Counted from the stretch's first letter, positions 55,672-63,975 are shown. The stretch is DNA of 64,000 nt from Lachnospiraceae bacterium (GCA_015056915.1 SVFK01000001.1:219219-283218); one strand, 5' to 3'. Numbers and translations are program-made. Notes: a model not told the origin generated them from the letters alone.

Positions 55672-56094
55672 ATGAAGATACGAGGTATTTTATCCGAAAT
55701 TCTTAGCGATTTATACCGCATACGATATGCTATACTGATTCTAATCTTATATGCTATACCTATGCAGCTTATATTCGGCACCGTATGCCCTTTTGCAATT
55801 TTATTTGGTTTTCCCTGCCCTGCCTGTGGTCTCACAAGGGCAGGGCTCCTTTTATTGAAGGGCTCCTGGAAGGCTGCCTGGGCGACGCATCCCTGCATCT
55901 TTCTCTGGGTTGCCTTGATTCTCTACCTTATTATCTCAAGATATTTTTTACGCAAAAAGACCATTCCTGCGCTTCCCCTTGCCAGCATGGTATGCCTGAT
56001 TACTCTCATTTACTTTTGTATTTGCTGTGTTAATCAGTCTACCATTTCAGTTCCTTGCGAGGGAATACTCACTTATTTCTACAGGAATGCCTGA
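55672..56094 (+). CDS. DUF2752 membrane protein
   Basis: 140-aa protein with three hydrophobic helices. The DUF2752 signature CPFAILFGFPCPACGLTRAGLLLLKG (about residue 45), with its conserved Cys pairs and TR, is clear. Function unknown. The start at 55672 follows GAGGAC; upstream codons overlap the ABC gene and lack a ribosome site. It is 37 nt downstream of the ABC exporter and probably co-transcribed. Confidence 0.8.
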   Translation: MKIRGILSEILSDLYRIRYAILILILYAIPMQLIFGTVCPFAILFGFPCPACGLTRAGLLLLKGSWKAAWATHPCIFLWVALILYLIISRYFLRKKTIPALPLASMVCLITLIYFCICCVNQSTISVPCEGILTYFYRNA

Positions 56095-56100
56095 TATCTC

Positions 56101-56129
56101 TTGCGACAAATAATCTATTATGATAAAAT
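56101..56129 (+). promoter_or_regulatory. Promoter of the small membrane protein gene
   Basis: TTGCGA, 17-nt spacer, TAAAAT on the plus strand, 80 nt before the ATG. Confidence 0.55.
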
Positions 56130-56207
56130 ATTTTCTAAGTGATGCTATGATATTTCACTTAATAACAAAAGAGGGGCTCCTGCCCCATTATGACGGAGGG
56201 TTAAACA

Positions 56208-56483
56208 ATGGATTCTAACAACACAAACAATGTAATCAACAGCATACCTGAGGAATATCGTCCCATTAGTATGTGGGGCTATTTCGGTTACCAGCTTTTA
56301 TTTGCAATTCCTTGCGTAGGTTTTATTTTCCTTTTGGTATTTGCCTTGGGCGGCACTAAAAACTACAATCTTCGCAACTTTGCGCGTTCTTATTTCTGCG
56401 TGCTGCTCATATCCGTAATTCTTGTTCTGATTCTGGCTATGACCGGTGTGGCTGCAGGACTTTTCGCTGAGATGATGTATTAA
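56208..56483 (+). CDS. Small two-helix membrane protein
   Basis: 91-aa protein with a polar N-terminus (MDSNNTNNVINSIPEEYRPISMWGYF), a helix at about 28-48, a short basic loop with NLRNFARSYFCV, and a second helix at about 64-88. Small proteins with this layout are common in Lachnospiraceae; I know no function. GGAGGG lies 8 nt before the ATG, so expression looks real. It ends at a bidirectional terminator shared with the tRNA genes. Confidence 0.75.
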   Translation: MDSNNTNNVINSIPEEYRPISMWGYFGYQLLFAIPCVGFIFLLVFALGGTKNYNLRNFARSYFCVLLISVILVLILAMTGVAAGLFAEMMY

Positions 56484-56510
56484 AACACAGAATTGCAATG
56501 TTAGACAAAG

Positions 56511-56543
56511 AAAAAAGATGTTGAGATAATCAACATCTTTTTT
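56511..56543. terminator. Bidirectional terminator
   Basis: 14-bp stem AAAAAAGATGTTGA / TCAACATCTTTTTT with a 5-nt loop. It serves the small membrane protein gene on the plus strand and the tRNA pair on the minus strand. Confidence 0.85.
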
Positions 56544-56545
56544 AA

Positions 56546-56619
56546 TAGCGAGGAAGGGATTTGAACCCCCGACACTGCGGGTATGAACCGCATGCTCTAG
56601 CCAACTGAGCTACCTCGCC
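56546..56619 (-). tRNA. tRNA-Met (CAT), elongator type
   Basis: Cloverleaf with acceptor GGCGAGG/CCTCGCT, anticodon stem TGCGG/CCGCA and loop TTCATAC (anticodon CAT). It lacks the initiator-type C1 mismatch, so elongator is favoured; a lysidine-modified Ile tRNA cannot be excluded from sequence alone. Confidence 0.88.
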
Positions 56620-56647
56620 ATTTCTTATAAACCAACCGAGGTTGGAA

Positions 56648-56720
56648 TGGAACCTATAGGGCTCGAACCTATGACCCTCTGCTTGTAAGGCAGATGCTCT
56701 CCCAGCTGAGCTAAGATTCC
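56648..56720 (-). tRNA. tRNA-Val (TAC)
   Basis: Cloverleaf with acceptor GGAATCT/AGGTTCC, anticodon stem TCTGC/GCAGA and loop CTTACAA (anticodon TAC), and normal T loop TTCGAGC. It is first in the Val-Met tRNA pair. Confidence 0.95.
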
Positions 56721-56753
56721 ATTTGTCGCTGTCAACTCGCAATCGACTTTGTT

Positions 56754-56782
56754 AGTATACAATGAGGGCTTACGTTTGTCAA
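56754..56782 (-). promoter_or_regulatory. Promoter of the tRNA-Val-Met pair
   Basis: Minus strand TTGACA, 17-nt spacer, TATACT, 34 nt before tRNA-Val. Confidence 0.8.
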
Positions 56783-56841
56783 CAGCTTTTTTTGTTTTTC
56801 TTCAAAAAGTTTTATATACAATTCACACAACTTTATCCATA

Positions 56842-58623
56842 TTACATCCGCTCAGGTGCACTAAATCCAAGCAAATCAATACAGGTCTCCAGAATGTCTC
56901 TGGTCAGCTCAAGCAATGCAATCCAGCCTGCTTTCTTTACAGCATTTTCCTCTGAGAGAATGGGAGTCTCATGATAAAAACGATTAAATTGGTTTGCCAA
57001 ATCATAAATATAGGCGCATATCTTATTCGGTGCACTTTCCTCATAAGCCGCTTCCATAATTCCATTGAATTTGGCCAATTCCATTACAAACGCTTTCTCA
57101 GAAGCATTTTGTGCAGTCTGTAATTGTGCTTTTTCCAAATCACCGCCCTGCTCCTTATATTTTGCAAGAATGGACTTAATACGCACAATGGTATATAACA
57201 CGTAAGGGCCGGTATCTCCTTCAAAGGAGGTGAAACGGTCTACATCAAACACATAATCCTTGGCAGGCTGATTAGACAAATCACCATACTTGACTGCTGC
57301 AAGTCCAACGATTTGAGCTGTCTTGGAAGCTTCCTCCTCGTCCACGCGATACCCCTTCGTCTCGCTGTTTTCTTTTATCTTGCGAAGCATCTCTTCATTA
57401 ATCTCGCCAATCAGATTCTCCAATCTGGGCACGCCACCCTGACGTGTCTTGTAGGGCTTGCCGTCCTTACCGTTCATGGTGCCGAAGCCGATGTGGAACA
57501 GCTCTGTCTCAGGCTTCACCAGCTTGGTCTTCTTGGCACAGCGGAACACCTGCTCAAAATATAAATCCTGACGCTTGTCCGTTACATAAATAATCTTATC
57601 CGGCTGATATTCCACCATTCGCATCTTGATAGTTGCCAAATCGGTGGTATTATACAGTGCCGCACCATCTGATTTTAAAATGATACAAGGCGGTATCTCC
57701 TTTGTATCAGACTCCTCCTTTACATCCACCACAAGAGCACCGTCACTGATATAAGCATAGCCGTCCTCTTTCATATCCTTCACCATGTCGGGTATCCAGT
57801 CATGAGCATCAGACTCGCCCTTCCACAAGTCAAATTCCACATTTAGGTTGGAATAGTTTCTCTTAAGGTCTGCGATGGATACGCGCATAATATGATTCCA
57901 AAGGGCACGGTGACCTCTCTCTCCATTCTGCAGCTTAAGGGTAGCCTCCATAGCCTTTTCCTTGTATGCAGGGTCTTCCTTTGATTTACCGCTGGCAGTA
58001 GGATAAATCTCCTCCAGCTCCGCAATGGTAAAAGGGGCTTCTTCGGGATATTCTCCCTGAAAGTCCTCATCAAAATAAGGCAGATTGGGATAACGCTCCT
58101 GCAATTCCTGGATAATGAGTCCCATGGGCATTCCCCAGTCCCCCATATGAATGTCACCAACGACGTCATGACCTACAAAGCGAGCGATTCTTTTGACACT
58201 TTCACCAATAATAGCAGGACGCAGATGTCCCACATGCAACGCCTTGGCAATATTAGGTCCGCCATAGTCCACAATAATCTTCTTGGGATTGGCAGGCATG
58301 TCCAAACCAAATTTGTCCGCAGACTCCATTCCCTGCAGATATTCCAACAAGAATTCCTCTGTTATTTTCAGATTCAGGAAACCGGGAGCTACTGCTTCCA
58401 CCTCCTGAAACACCTTGCTATTCACAAGCTTTGCAGCCACATCATTAGCAATCATAATAGGTGCCTTTTTATACTGCTTAGCTCCTGCCATAGCACCGTT
58501 ACACTGATATTCACAAAGGTCAGGACGGTTGGATACGGTCACCCTTCCCAATGCACCTTCATAGCCTGCTGCCTCAAAAGCCTTCTGCATTTCCTCTGTC
58601 AGCATATCTAATATCTTCTTCAT
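56842..58623 (-). CDS. argS: Arginyl-tRNA synthetase
   Basis: 593-aa class Ia synthetase. The ArgRS N-terminal domain (about residues 1-100) is followed by the HIGH motif in the form NIAKALHVGHLRPAIIGES (about 132). TRQGGVPRLENLI (about 395) stands where other class I enzymes have KMSK, as usual in ArgRS. The C-terminal anticodon domain is complete through ILETCIDLLGFSAPERM. A palindrome lies 25 nt upstream. It follows queH in the same direction. Confidence 0.96.
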   Translation of the reverse strand: MKKILDMLTEEMQKAFEAAGYEGALGRVTVSNRPDLCEYQCNGAMAGAKQYKKAPIMIANDVAAKLVNSKVFQEVEAVAPGFLNLKITEEFLLEYLQGMESADKFGLDMPANPKKIIVDYGGPNIAKALHVGHLRPAIIGESVKRIARFVGHDVVGDIHMGDWGMPMGLIIQELQERYPNLPYFDEDFQGEYPEEAPFTIAELEEIYPTASGKSKEDPAYKEKAMEATLKLQNGERGHRALWNHIMRVSIADLKRNYSNLNVEFDLWKGESDAHDWIPDMVKDMKEDGYAYISDGALVVDVKEESDTKEIPPCIILKSDGAALYNTTDLATIKMRMVEYQPDKIIYVTDKRQDLYFEQVFRCAKKTKLVKPETELFHIGFGTMNGKDGKPYKTRQGGVPRLENLIGEINEEMLRKIKENSETKGYRVDEEEASKTAQIVGLAAVKYGDLSNQPAKDYVFDVDRFTSFEGDTGPYVLYTIVRIKSILAKYKEQGGDLEKAQLQTAQNASEKAFVMELAKFNGIMEAAYEESAPNKICAYIYDLANQFNRFYHETPILSEENAVKKAGWIALLELTRDILETCIDLLGFSAPERM

Positions 58624-58647
58624 ATTAAAACCAAACTCCTTATTTTC

Positions 58648-58675
58648 TTAAGTTATAGCTATAACTATAACTTAA
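58648..58675. promoter_or_regulatory. 11-bp palindrome upstream of argS
   Basis: TTAAGTTATAG, 6 nt, CTATAACTTAA. It is AT-rich with no U-tract, so it is more like an operator than a terminator. The regulator is unknown. Confidence 0.35.
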
Positions 58676-58707
58676 TTTTCCAAATCCCGCAATATGTAAA
58701 ATACATA

Positions 58708-59328
58708 TCACCGCTCCGCTTTTGAAAAAGCACAACCACAGTAGTTCTGCCGATACAAATCATACTCTGCAGACAGTTCTATAGAACGTTTATAACCGTT
58801 CTTCTTTTTAAAATCGGAGGGCAGCCAGCTGACTTCGTATTCGGAAGACAGCAGCTGTCCGATTTCGTTAATTTTAGCTGCATTTTTTAAGGGACTGATG
58901 GTCAGCGTGGTCGCAAAATAATCATACCCCTGCTCCTTTGCCAATTCTGCAGTCCGTCGCAGGCGCATATCAAAGCATCGAAAACATCTTTCACCGCCCT
59001 CCGGACAGGTCTCATACCCCTTAGCCATTTCAAAAAATAACTGAGGCTCGTAATCTCCTTCTATCACACTGATAGGATAGCCCTTTTCTTCTTTATTATA
59101 GGCATCTATCAGACGCTTCTGCTCTTCCACACGCTTCCGGTATTCCTCTTCCATAGAAATATTGGGATTGTAATAAAATACCGTAATGTCAAAATATTTA
59201 CACAGATATTCAAGACAGTAACTGCTGCAGGGAGCGCAGCAGCTATGCAGCAGTAATCCGGGCACAGCACCGTCATGCAATTTATTGATAATTCCTTCCA
59301 TTTCCTTTTGATAATTCACAGGTTGCAT
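58708..59328 (-). CDS. queH: Epoxyqueuosine reductase QueH
   Basis: 206-aa iron-sulfur enzyme for the last step of queuosine tRNA modification, the non-cobalamin alternative to QueG. The cysteine motifs LLHSCCAPCSSYCLEYL (about residue 27), GGERCFRCFDMRL (about 95) and QNYCGCAFS near the C-terminus are characteristic of the former DUF208. No other queuosine genes lie in the window. Repeat copy 2 lies 76 nt upstream of its start. Confidence 0.93.
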   Translation of the reverse strand: MQPVNYQKEMEGIINKLHDGAVPGLLLHSCCAPCSSYCLEYLCKYFDITVFYYNPNISMEEEYRKRVEEQKRLIDAYNKEEKGYPISVIEGDYEPQLFFEMAKGYETCPEGGERCFRCFDMRLRRTAELAKEQGYDYFATTLTISPLKNAAKINEIGQLLSSEYEVSWLPSDFKKKNGYKRSIELSAEYDLYRQNYCGCAFSKAER

Positions 59329-59403
59329 CCATTTTCCCTCATAAGCAAGTTATCTTCAGCCTCCTTATCATAACACAAAACGAAAATCTGTGCCACTCAA
59401 TGT

Positions 59404-59648
59404 TATGCCGCCGGGGTTAAATTCCACCGCCTCTAGGGCAGGTATTGTTTGTCATCTACAGGAGCCTTAGTTGCTCTTAGGATTGACAAAGCTGCGTTGT
59501 TGCCCAAAATTCGTCTGTTTGAGTGTAGCGAGTTTTCGAATTTTGGGTAACGTACTTAGCAGATTTGACAATTCTTAGTGCAACTTGGCTCCGCAGCCGC
59601 AAACAATACCTGCCCTAGAGGCGGTGGAATTCGCCCCCGGCGTCTTAT
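59404..59648 (+). repeat. Long structured repeat, copy 2 (candidate plus-strand RNA)
   Basis: The core (59452-59599, 148 nt) matches copy 1 at 142 of 148 positions with no indels. Two of the six changes are compensatory: CCCAAAATTCG / CGAATTTTGGG replaces CCCACAATTCG / CGAATTGTGGG. The outer stem is a perfect 32-bp inverted repeat (AATTCCACCGCC...), sharing TCCACCGCC with copy 1 but otherwise different in sequence. It lies between two minus-strand genes, sodA and queH, and so on the strand opposite to them. No ORF. Confidence 0.8.
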
Positions 59649-59661
59649 TATCATCTTATCG

Positions 59662-60291
59662 TCATGAATTGCGCATCTCATAACGGCGCTGTGCTTTCCG
59701 CCAGTTAATCAGATTGAACCAGCCCTCCACATAATCTGCTCTACGATTCTGGTATTGCAGATAGTAGGCATGCTCCCATACGTCTACCAAAAAGAGAGGG
59801 ATATATTCTGCCAAATCCGGCACATCCTGATTGGCTGTCTGTGCAATCGATAATTTACCTTCCTTATCTGCAAGGAGCCACGCCCAACCGGAGCCGAATT
59901 TCGTTACAGCAGCCTGCTTCATCTGTTCCTTCCACTGTTGATAGGATCCAAAATCTCTTGTAATGGCTTCTGCCAATTCACCGCAGGGTTCCTGCCCCAC
60001 CGGGCTTTTCATGGAATCGAAATAAAGCTCGTGATTGTACACACCACCACCGTTATTGCGAATTGCCTCTTTCACTGCAACCGGCAATGTTTCCAGACCT
60101 GTCAGCAACTCCTTCAGGCTCATTTTCTGTAGCTGCGGATAATCCGCCAGTGCATTATTCAGATTGTCCACGTATGTTTTGTAATGCTTGTCATGATGAA
60201 AGCGCAAGGTTTCCTCATCCAATACCGGCATCAAAGCATCATACTCATAGGCAAGAGGCTGTACTACAAAGGGATAGGTCGCATCTTTCAT
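59662..60291 (-). CDS. Superoxide dismutase, Fe/Mn family
   Basis: 209-aa cytosolic superoxide dismutase. The N-terminal FHHDKHYKTYVDNLN (about residue 27), GVYNHELYFDSM (about 83) and the metal motif DVWEHAYYLQYQNRR (about 168) are in place. Fe versus Mn cannot be decided. The start at 60291 follows GGAGG; the ORF track start lies in that site. In an anaerobe it is an oxygen-defence gene. Confidence 0.92.
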   Translation of the reverse strand: MKDATYPFVVQPLAYEYDALMPVLDEETLRFHHDKHYKTYVDNLNNALADYPQLQKMSLKELLTGLETLPVAVKEAIRNNGGGVYNHELYFDSMKSPVGQEPCGELAEAITRDFGSYQQWKEQMKQAAVTKFGSGWAWLLADKEGKLSIAQTANQDVPDLAEYIPLFLVDVWEHAYYLQYQNRRADYVEGWFNLINWRKAQRRYEMRNS

Positions 60292-60396
60292 ATCAATTTC
60301 CTCCATTTCTAAATTAAAAAAATTAATTTATACCCATTTAGTATATGTTTACTTATCTCTGCTATTCATTCTATCGGACATTTCCTATAAAAGCAG

Positions 60397-60426
60397 TTGC
60401 ACCTCTTTTATCTTATGATATACAAT
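60397..60426 (+). promoter_or_regulatory. Probable promoter of alaX
   Basis: TTGCAC with TATACA at 16-nt or TACAAT at 18-nt spacing on the plus strand. It lies in the 150-nt divergent spacer shared with the superoxide dismutase gene. Confidence 0.4.
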
Positions 60427-60458
60427 GGAATGGACACTAAGAAAGAAAAGGTGACAGT

Positions 60459-61613
60459 ATGCAGAAATTATTTTATAAAAATATCCATCTTGTTGATTTT
60501 ACCGCTACCGTAACAGCTTGCTTCCCTGCCGAAGCAGAGAACCAATATAACATCGTACTGGACCAAACCGCTTTTTTTCCGGAGGAAGGCGGTCAGCTTG
60601 CTGACAAGGGCACTCTTGCAGGAATGGAGGTATTAGACGTACAAATCAGCAATAATCTTATATATCATATCCTTTCCGCTCCCCTTTCCGTAGGCAGCAC
60701 TGTTTCAGGATGCGTGGACTGGGAACAGCGCTTTGATTTTATGCAGCAGCACTCCGGTGAGCATATTATATCCGGCCTGATACACTCTCATTTCGGACTG
60801 GACAATGTAGGCTTTCATCTGGGACTAAGTGAGGTCACAATGGATATGAATGGTGAATTGACCTGGGAACAGCTTCGTTTTATTGAGCAGGAAGCTAACA
60901 AGGTTGTATGGCAGAATCTTCCCATCATCATTACATATCCCTCCACACAGGAGTTAGCAGCTCTGGAATATCGCAGCAAGCTGGAATTGACTGAGGATGT
61001 ACGCATTGTGGACATTCCCGGCGTGGACAGATGCGCATGTTGTGCTCCCCATGTAGACAGCACCGGTCAAATCGGTCTGATTAAAATCACCGGTTTCATG
61101 CGTCATCGGGGCGGGGTTCGAATCAATATCCTCTGCGGCGGACGTGCTCTTGCTGATTATCAGGAAAAGCAAAGCAGTGTCACCGATATTTCCGTACAGC
61201 TTTCCGCAAAAGCAAATGGAGTATCCGATGCAGTCAACCGCCTGCGAGAAGAAAATCAGCGCTTAAAGGAGCAGGCAACAACACTTCAAATCAAATTATT
61301 AGACCTTGCACTGGAAACCTTGCCGGATCCTTCCGAATCCGACCATGCTCTTTTATTTGTAGAAGACATCAATGACATTACCATGCGCAATGCCATCAAC
61401 AACCTCGTCACCAAATACAACGGCTACTGCGGTATCTTTGCCGGAAACGACGAAAAAGGATATCGTTTCATTATCGGCAGCTCCACCAAGGACTGTCGCA
61501 AGCTTGCCACCCTACTGCGGGAAACCCTTCACGCCAAGGGCGGCGGTTCTGAACCAATGATTCAGGGCAGTGTTCAGGCTGATTGCCTGTCCATCAAGCG
61601 CTTCTTTGAATAA
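60459..61613 (+). CDS. Alanyl-tRNA editing protein AlaX, long form
   Basis: 384-aa trans-editing factor that hydrolyses mischarged Ser- or Gly-tRNA-Ala. The AlaRS-like N-terminal part (FPEEGGQLADKG, about residue 45) precedes the zinc editing site HSGEHIISGL (about 97) and CACCAPHVDSTGQIG (about 195). A coiled coil (about 250-285) and a C-terminal DHHA1 domain (about 285-380, ending HAKGGGSEPMIQGSV) make it the AlaX-L type. Monocistronic. Confidence 0.93.
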   Translation: MQKLFYKNIHLVDFTATVTACFPAEAENQYNIVLDQTAFFPEEGGQLADKGTLAGMEVLDVQISNNLIYHILSAPLSVGSTVSGCVDWEQRFDFMQQHSGEHIISGLIHSHFGLDNVGFHLGLSEVTMDMNGELTWEQLRFIEQEANKVVWQNLPIIITYPSTQELAALEYRSKLELTEDVRIVDIPGVDRCACCAPHVDSTGQIGLIKITGFMRHRGGVRINILCGGRALADYQEKQSSVTDISVQLSAKANGVSDAVNRLREENQRLKEQATTLQIKLLDLALETLPDPSESDHALLFVEDINDITMRNAINNLVTKYNGYCGIFAGNDEKGYRFIIGSSTKDCRKLATLLRETLHAKGGGSEPMIQGSVQADCLSIKRFFE

Positions 61614-61617
61614 AAAA

Positions 61618-61670
61618 GGATGCCCTTTTCTATGACTCAATAAAGCTATCGAAAAGGGCACCCTCTTTAA
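61618..61670. terminator. Bidirectional terminator between convergent genes
   Basis: 10-bp stem TGCCCTTTTC / GAAAAGGGCA plus two outer pairs around a 20-nt loop. TCTTTAA follows on the plus strand and CCTTTTTTA on the minus strand. Confidence 0.75.
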
Positions 61671-61703
61671 TCATTCATTTACCTATTTAATTATCACTCT
61701 TGC

Positions 61704-62276
61704 TTAATTATCGTTCTTGCCGATACGGATAATTCTTACGATTACGGAGCTTAATACAATATTTACAGCTAACTCAATCAGGAAATTAACCCCTACCAGA
61801 GCACCTATCATGTACGCCCCTGCGGAAGCATATCCGGCTGCCGCTGCCCATCCGTTTATGGTATCCATAAAGAAGAGCACACATCCCAGCAGGAATACAC
61901 CCGTATTAGTAACAGGGCACGCGATTGCAGCTGCAATCACAGCAACATAGCGGTTTTTCTTCTCCAGTGCCAAATACACCAGACCTGCCACCAGACCGGC
62001 AAGAGTTCCTTTAATCAGTACGGTGAGTATCGTACCCGGCACATTAATAGCCATAAAGGCTGCAGAGTCGGTAAATAATACCACAATACCAAACACAGCA
62101 CCTAACCATGCTCCTGCTTTATAGCCATATAATGCCGCACCGACTACTATTGGCACAAGAACCAGCGAGATGTTGAATAGTCCTGTAGGTCTGATTACAA
62201 CTGCCAACGCCTGAAGTACTACAACGATGGCGGTCAGTAGACCTATCCCAACGAGTTTCTTTGTTTTCTGTCTCAT
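61704..62276 (-). CDS. ECF transporter S component
   Basis: 190-aa membrane protein with about six helices, the substrate-binding subunit of an energy-coupling-factor vitamin importer. KLVGIGLLTAIVVVLQALAV at the N-terminus, PIVVGAALYGYKAGAWLGAVFGIVVLFTD (about 45) and the C-terminal LIELAVNIVLSS fit the ECF_trnsprt family. The vitamin is not clear from sequence, and no riboswitch precedes it. The start at 62276 follows AAAGGA. The shared EcfAAT module is elsewhere. Confidence 0.85.
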   Translation of the reverse strand: MRQKTKKLVGIGLLTAIVVVLQALAVVIRPTGLFNISLVLVPIVVGAALYGYKAGAWLGAVFGIVVLFTDSAAFMAINVPGTILTVLIKGTLAGLVAGLVYLALEKKNRYVAVIAAAIACPVTNTGVFLLGCVLFFMDTINGWAAAAGYASAGAYMIGALVGVNFLIELAVNIVLSSVIVRIIRIGKNDN

Positions 62277-62329
62277 ATTTAGTTTCCTTTCTGCTATCAT
62301 TCCGCTTTCTACGGATACAATGCAGGCAT

Positions 62330-62358
62330 ATTATAATATAAGTTTGCTGTTACGTCAA
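62330..62358 (-). promoter_or_regulatory. Promoter of the ECF S component gene
   Basis: Minus strand TTGACG, 17-nt spacer, TATAAT, 50 nt before the chosen ATG. Confidence 0.75.
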
Positions 62359-62377
62359 CACGAAGCCTCAATGCATA

Positions 62378-63604
62378 CTAATTATTGGACATCAAATCTC
62401 TATACCACTTCAAGGAGTCCATATAAGCATCTGACACAGCATCCATCTCAATATTCTTCACAACCATCTGTCTGGATACCTCTGCCCAATTTGCAGTTTC
62501 ATATTGAAGCATAAAATCATATAAAGGTGCAAATTTGCCCTCTCCGCTAATCAATGCATCACTAATATCCTTGGACACCTTCACCATCTCAAGTGCCTCA
62601 GACATCGGCTTATCCAAAATTGCATCCAATACGGAGAAAAGTCCTAACAGGAACAATTCCTCTTTCTTTACTGCCAAATCAAAAACGGGGGCCAGATTCT
62701 CAGCAAACTTTGCACGTAACAATGACACTCTGGTTATCTCATTGGGCTTATCAGAATAAAGAGCATTCACCACTGCCGTATTAATCCATTTCTTCAATTC
62801 TCTCTGTCCCAGCATAGCTGCCGCATGACGAATGGTGTTGATTCCGGAATTCACAGTCATTCTGTTTACCATCTTCAACAGGGAAATGGTAAGCGCCGTG
62901 TCTCGTCCGATGATGTCTGCCGCCTCTGTCAGCTCAAAGTTGCTATTGTTCACCATATTCAGAAGTTCGATGTAATTTACCTTCAGAGGCGTTACCTCAT
63001 GATCACCCTTGGTATATGCCACGCGATAAAATACACCTTCATACAGCTGATAACCTCCGTCAGCCTTCAATTCCTCGAAAATCTCCATGGTATCAATATT
63101 GCCTGCACAGAGCTTAATATTGGGATACAGCTTTCCAAAATAAATCTTAGCTTTATCAATGGCAATCTTCTTATTGTTCAGGAATACATAATCCACCAGC
63201 TGCAGAATAGGTCTGTAGCTTTCAAACTCTGTAACTGCCAGCTTACGAATAGCCAGCTTATAACCCTTTCCCTTCAATTCCTTCAACCGTTCCACATACA
63301 TATCAACCGGAGGAATGGTATTGTCAATCAAAAATACGATTCTGTTACGAGGTGCCTTACACTCGTTTTCCACATCTGCAAAAATTGAGATATTGGTAAG
63401 TGGCACGAATATCTCCTTATCATCAGATAAGGTCTGAATACCAATATTCTGTATCACCTCCAGTCCCGGCACACGGGACGCACCATCATACTGTCCGGTT
63501 CCCAGCAACAGGGGATTCAACAGATAATTGTTCTTTTGAGAAAAAATAGAGTACGCGCGTACTGCCATATTTTCATCAAACAAAGGAATCAACGCCAGCA
63601 ACAT
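62378..63604 (-). CDS. Degenerate EAL-HDOD signalling protein (YuxH-like)
   Basis: 408-aa cytosolic protein. Residues about 1-200 resemble a catalytically dead EAL domain, with strands recognisable (VFLIDNTIPPVDMYVERLKELKGKGYKLAI) but no EAL motif or DDFG loop. Residues about 205-400 form an HDOD domain (LLNMVNNSNFELTEAADIIGRDTALTISLLKMVN). Such proteins act in signalling without c-di-GMP hydrolysis; the partner is unknown. The start at 63604 follows AGGTG; the ORF track uses a GTG three codons earlier. Confidence 0.85.
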   Translation of the reverse strand: MLLALIPLFDENMAVRAYSIFSQKNNYLLNPLLLGTGQYDGASRVPGLEVIQNIGIQTLSDDKEIFVPLTNISIFADVENECKAPRNRIVFLIDNTIPPVDMYVERLKELKGKGYKLAIRKLAVTEFESYRPILQLVDYVFLNNKKIAIDKAKIYFGKLYPNIKLCAGNIDTMEIFEELKADGGYQLYEGVFYRVAYTKGDHEVTPLKVNYIELLNMVNNSNFELTEAADIIGRDTALTISLLKMVNRMTVNSGINTIRHAAAMLGQRELKKWINTAVVNALYSDKPNEITRVSLLRAKFAENLAPVFDLAVKKEELFLLGLFSVLDAILDKPMSEALEMVKVSKDISDALISGEGKFAPLYDFMLQYETANWAEVSRQMVVKNIEMDAVSDAYMDSLKWYRDLMSNN

Positions 63605-63670
63605 AATGTTCACCTATACGATGTCTCCATCGTCCTTTCCTTGAAGTACAGTCAATTTCAATTCTCTTCA

Positions 63671-63686
63671 TTCGGATATACCCGAA
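63671..63686. promoter_or_regulatory. Short palindrome in the HDOD gene leader
   Basis: TTCGG-ATATAC-CCGAA, about 65 nt upstream of the HDOD start. A TAAAAT lies just beyond it on the minus strand but without a good -35. The rest of this 245-nt spacer shows nothing I can support. Confidence 0.3.
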
Positions 63687-63858
63687 CATACTCTATGCAC
63701 ATTTTATCATATTTCTGACAATTTGACTACTTTTGTTTTTAATTTTCTAACATGTTTTTGTTTCTCTGACAATGTCATAAAATTTCATCCTGTCAGTTGT
63801 ATATTACCGAATTTTTAAACTACCATCAAAATGTTCTACTATAGGAGCTAGGAAGAAG

Positions 63859-63975
63859 TCAATTATCCGCTTCTGTTTGTGTTGCAACTTCCAAACCCAT
63901 TACGTTTTCCTCAGCATATACCGGAAGAATTATGCCAAATGCCAATACAATAACTGCCAAAAATTTTCTTTTCAT
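63859..63975 (-). CDS. Small secreted peptide, 38 aa (tentative)
   Basis: It is too short for the ORF track. It begins MKRKFLAVIVLAFGIILPVYA, a plausible signal peptide with a cleavage site after VYA, and the mature part would be a 17-residue acidic peptide ending ATQTEADN. The ribosome site is weak (GAG about 9 nt upstream). It may be a real small peptide or the remains of a larger secreted protein cut by a stop codon. Confidence 0.4.
   Translation of the reverse strand: MKRKFLAVIVLAFGIILPVYAEENVMGLEVATQTEADN

Noticed and set aside
56542-56742. 66-aa minus-strand ORF
   Set aside because: It reads through tRNA-Val and tRNA-Met; such tRNA-derived ORFs are often mis-annotated as proteins.
32158-59648. 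The two repeat copies as a CRISPR array or an IS with ends
   Set aside because: Only two copies 27 kb apart, no spacers, no cas genes, no transposase ORF and no clear target duplication around either copy.
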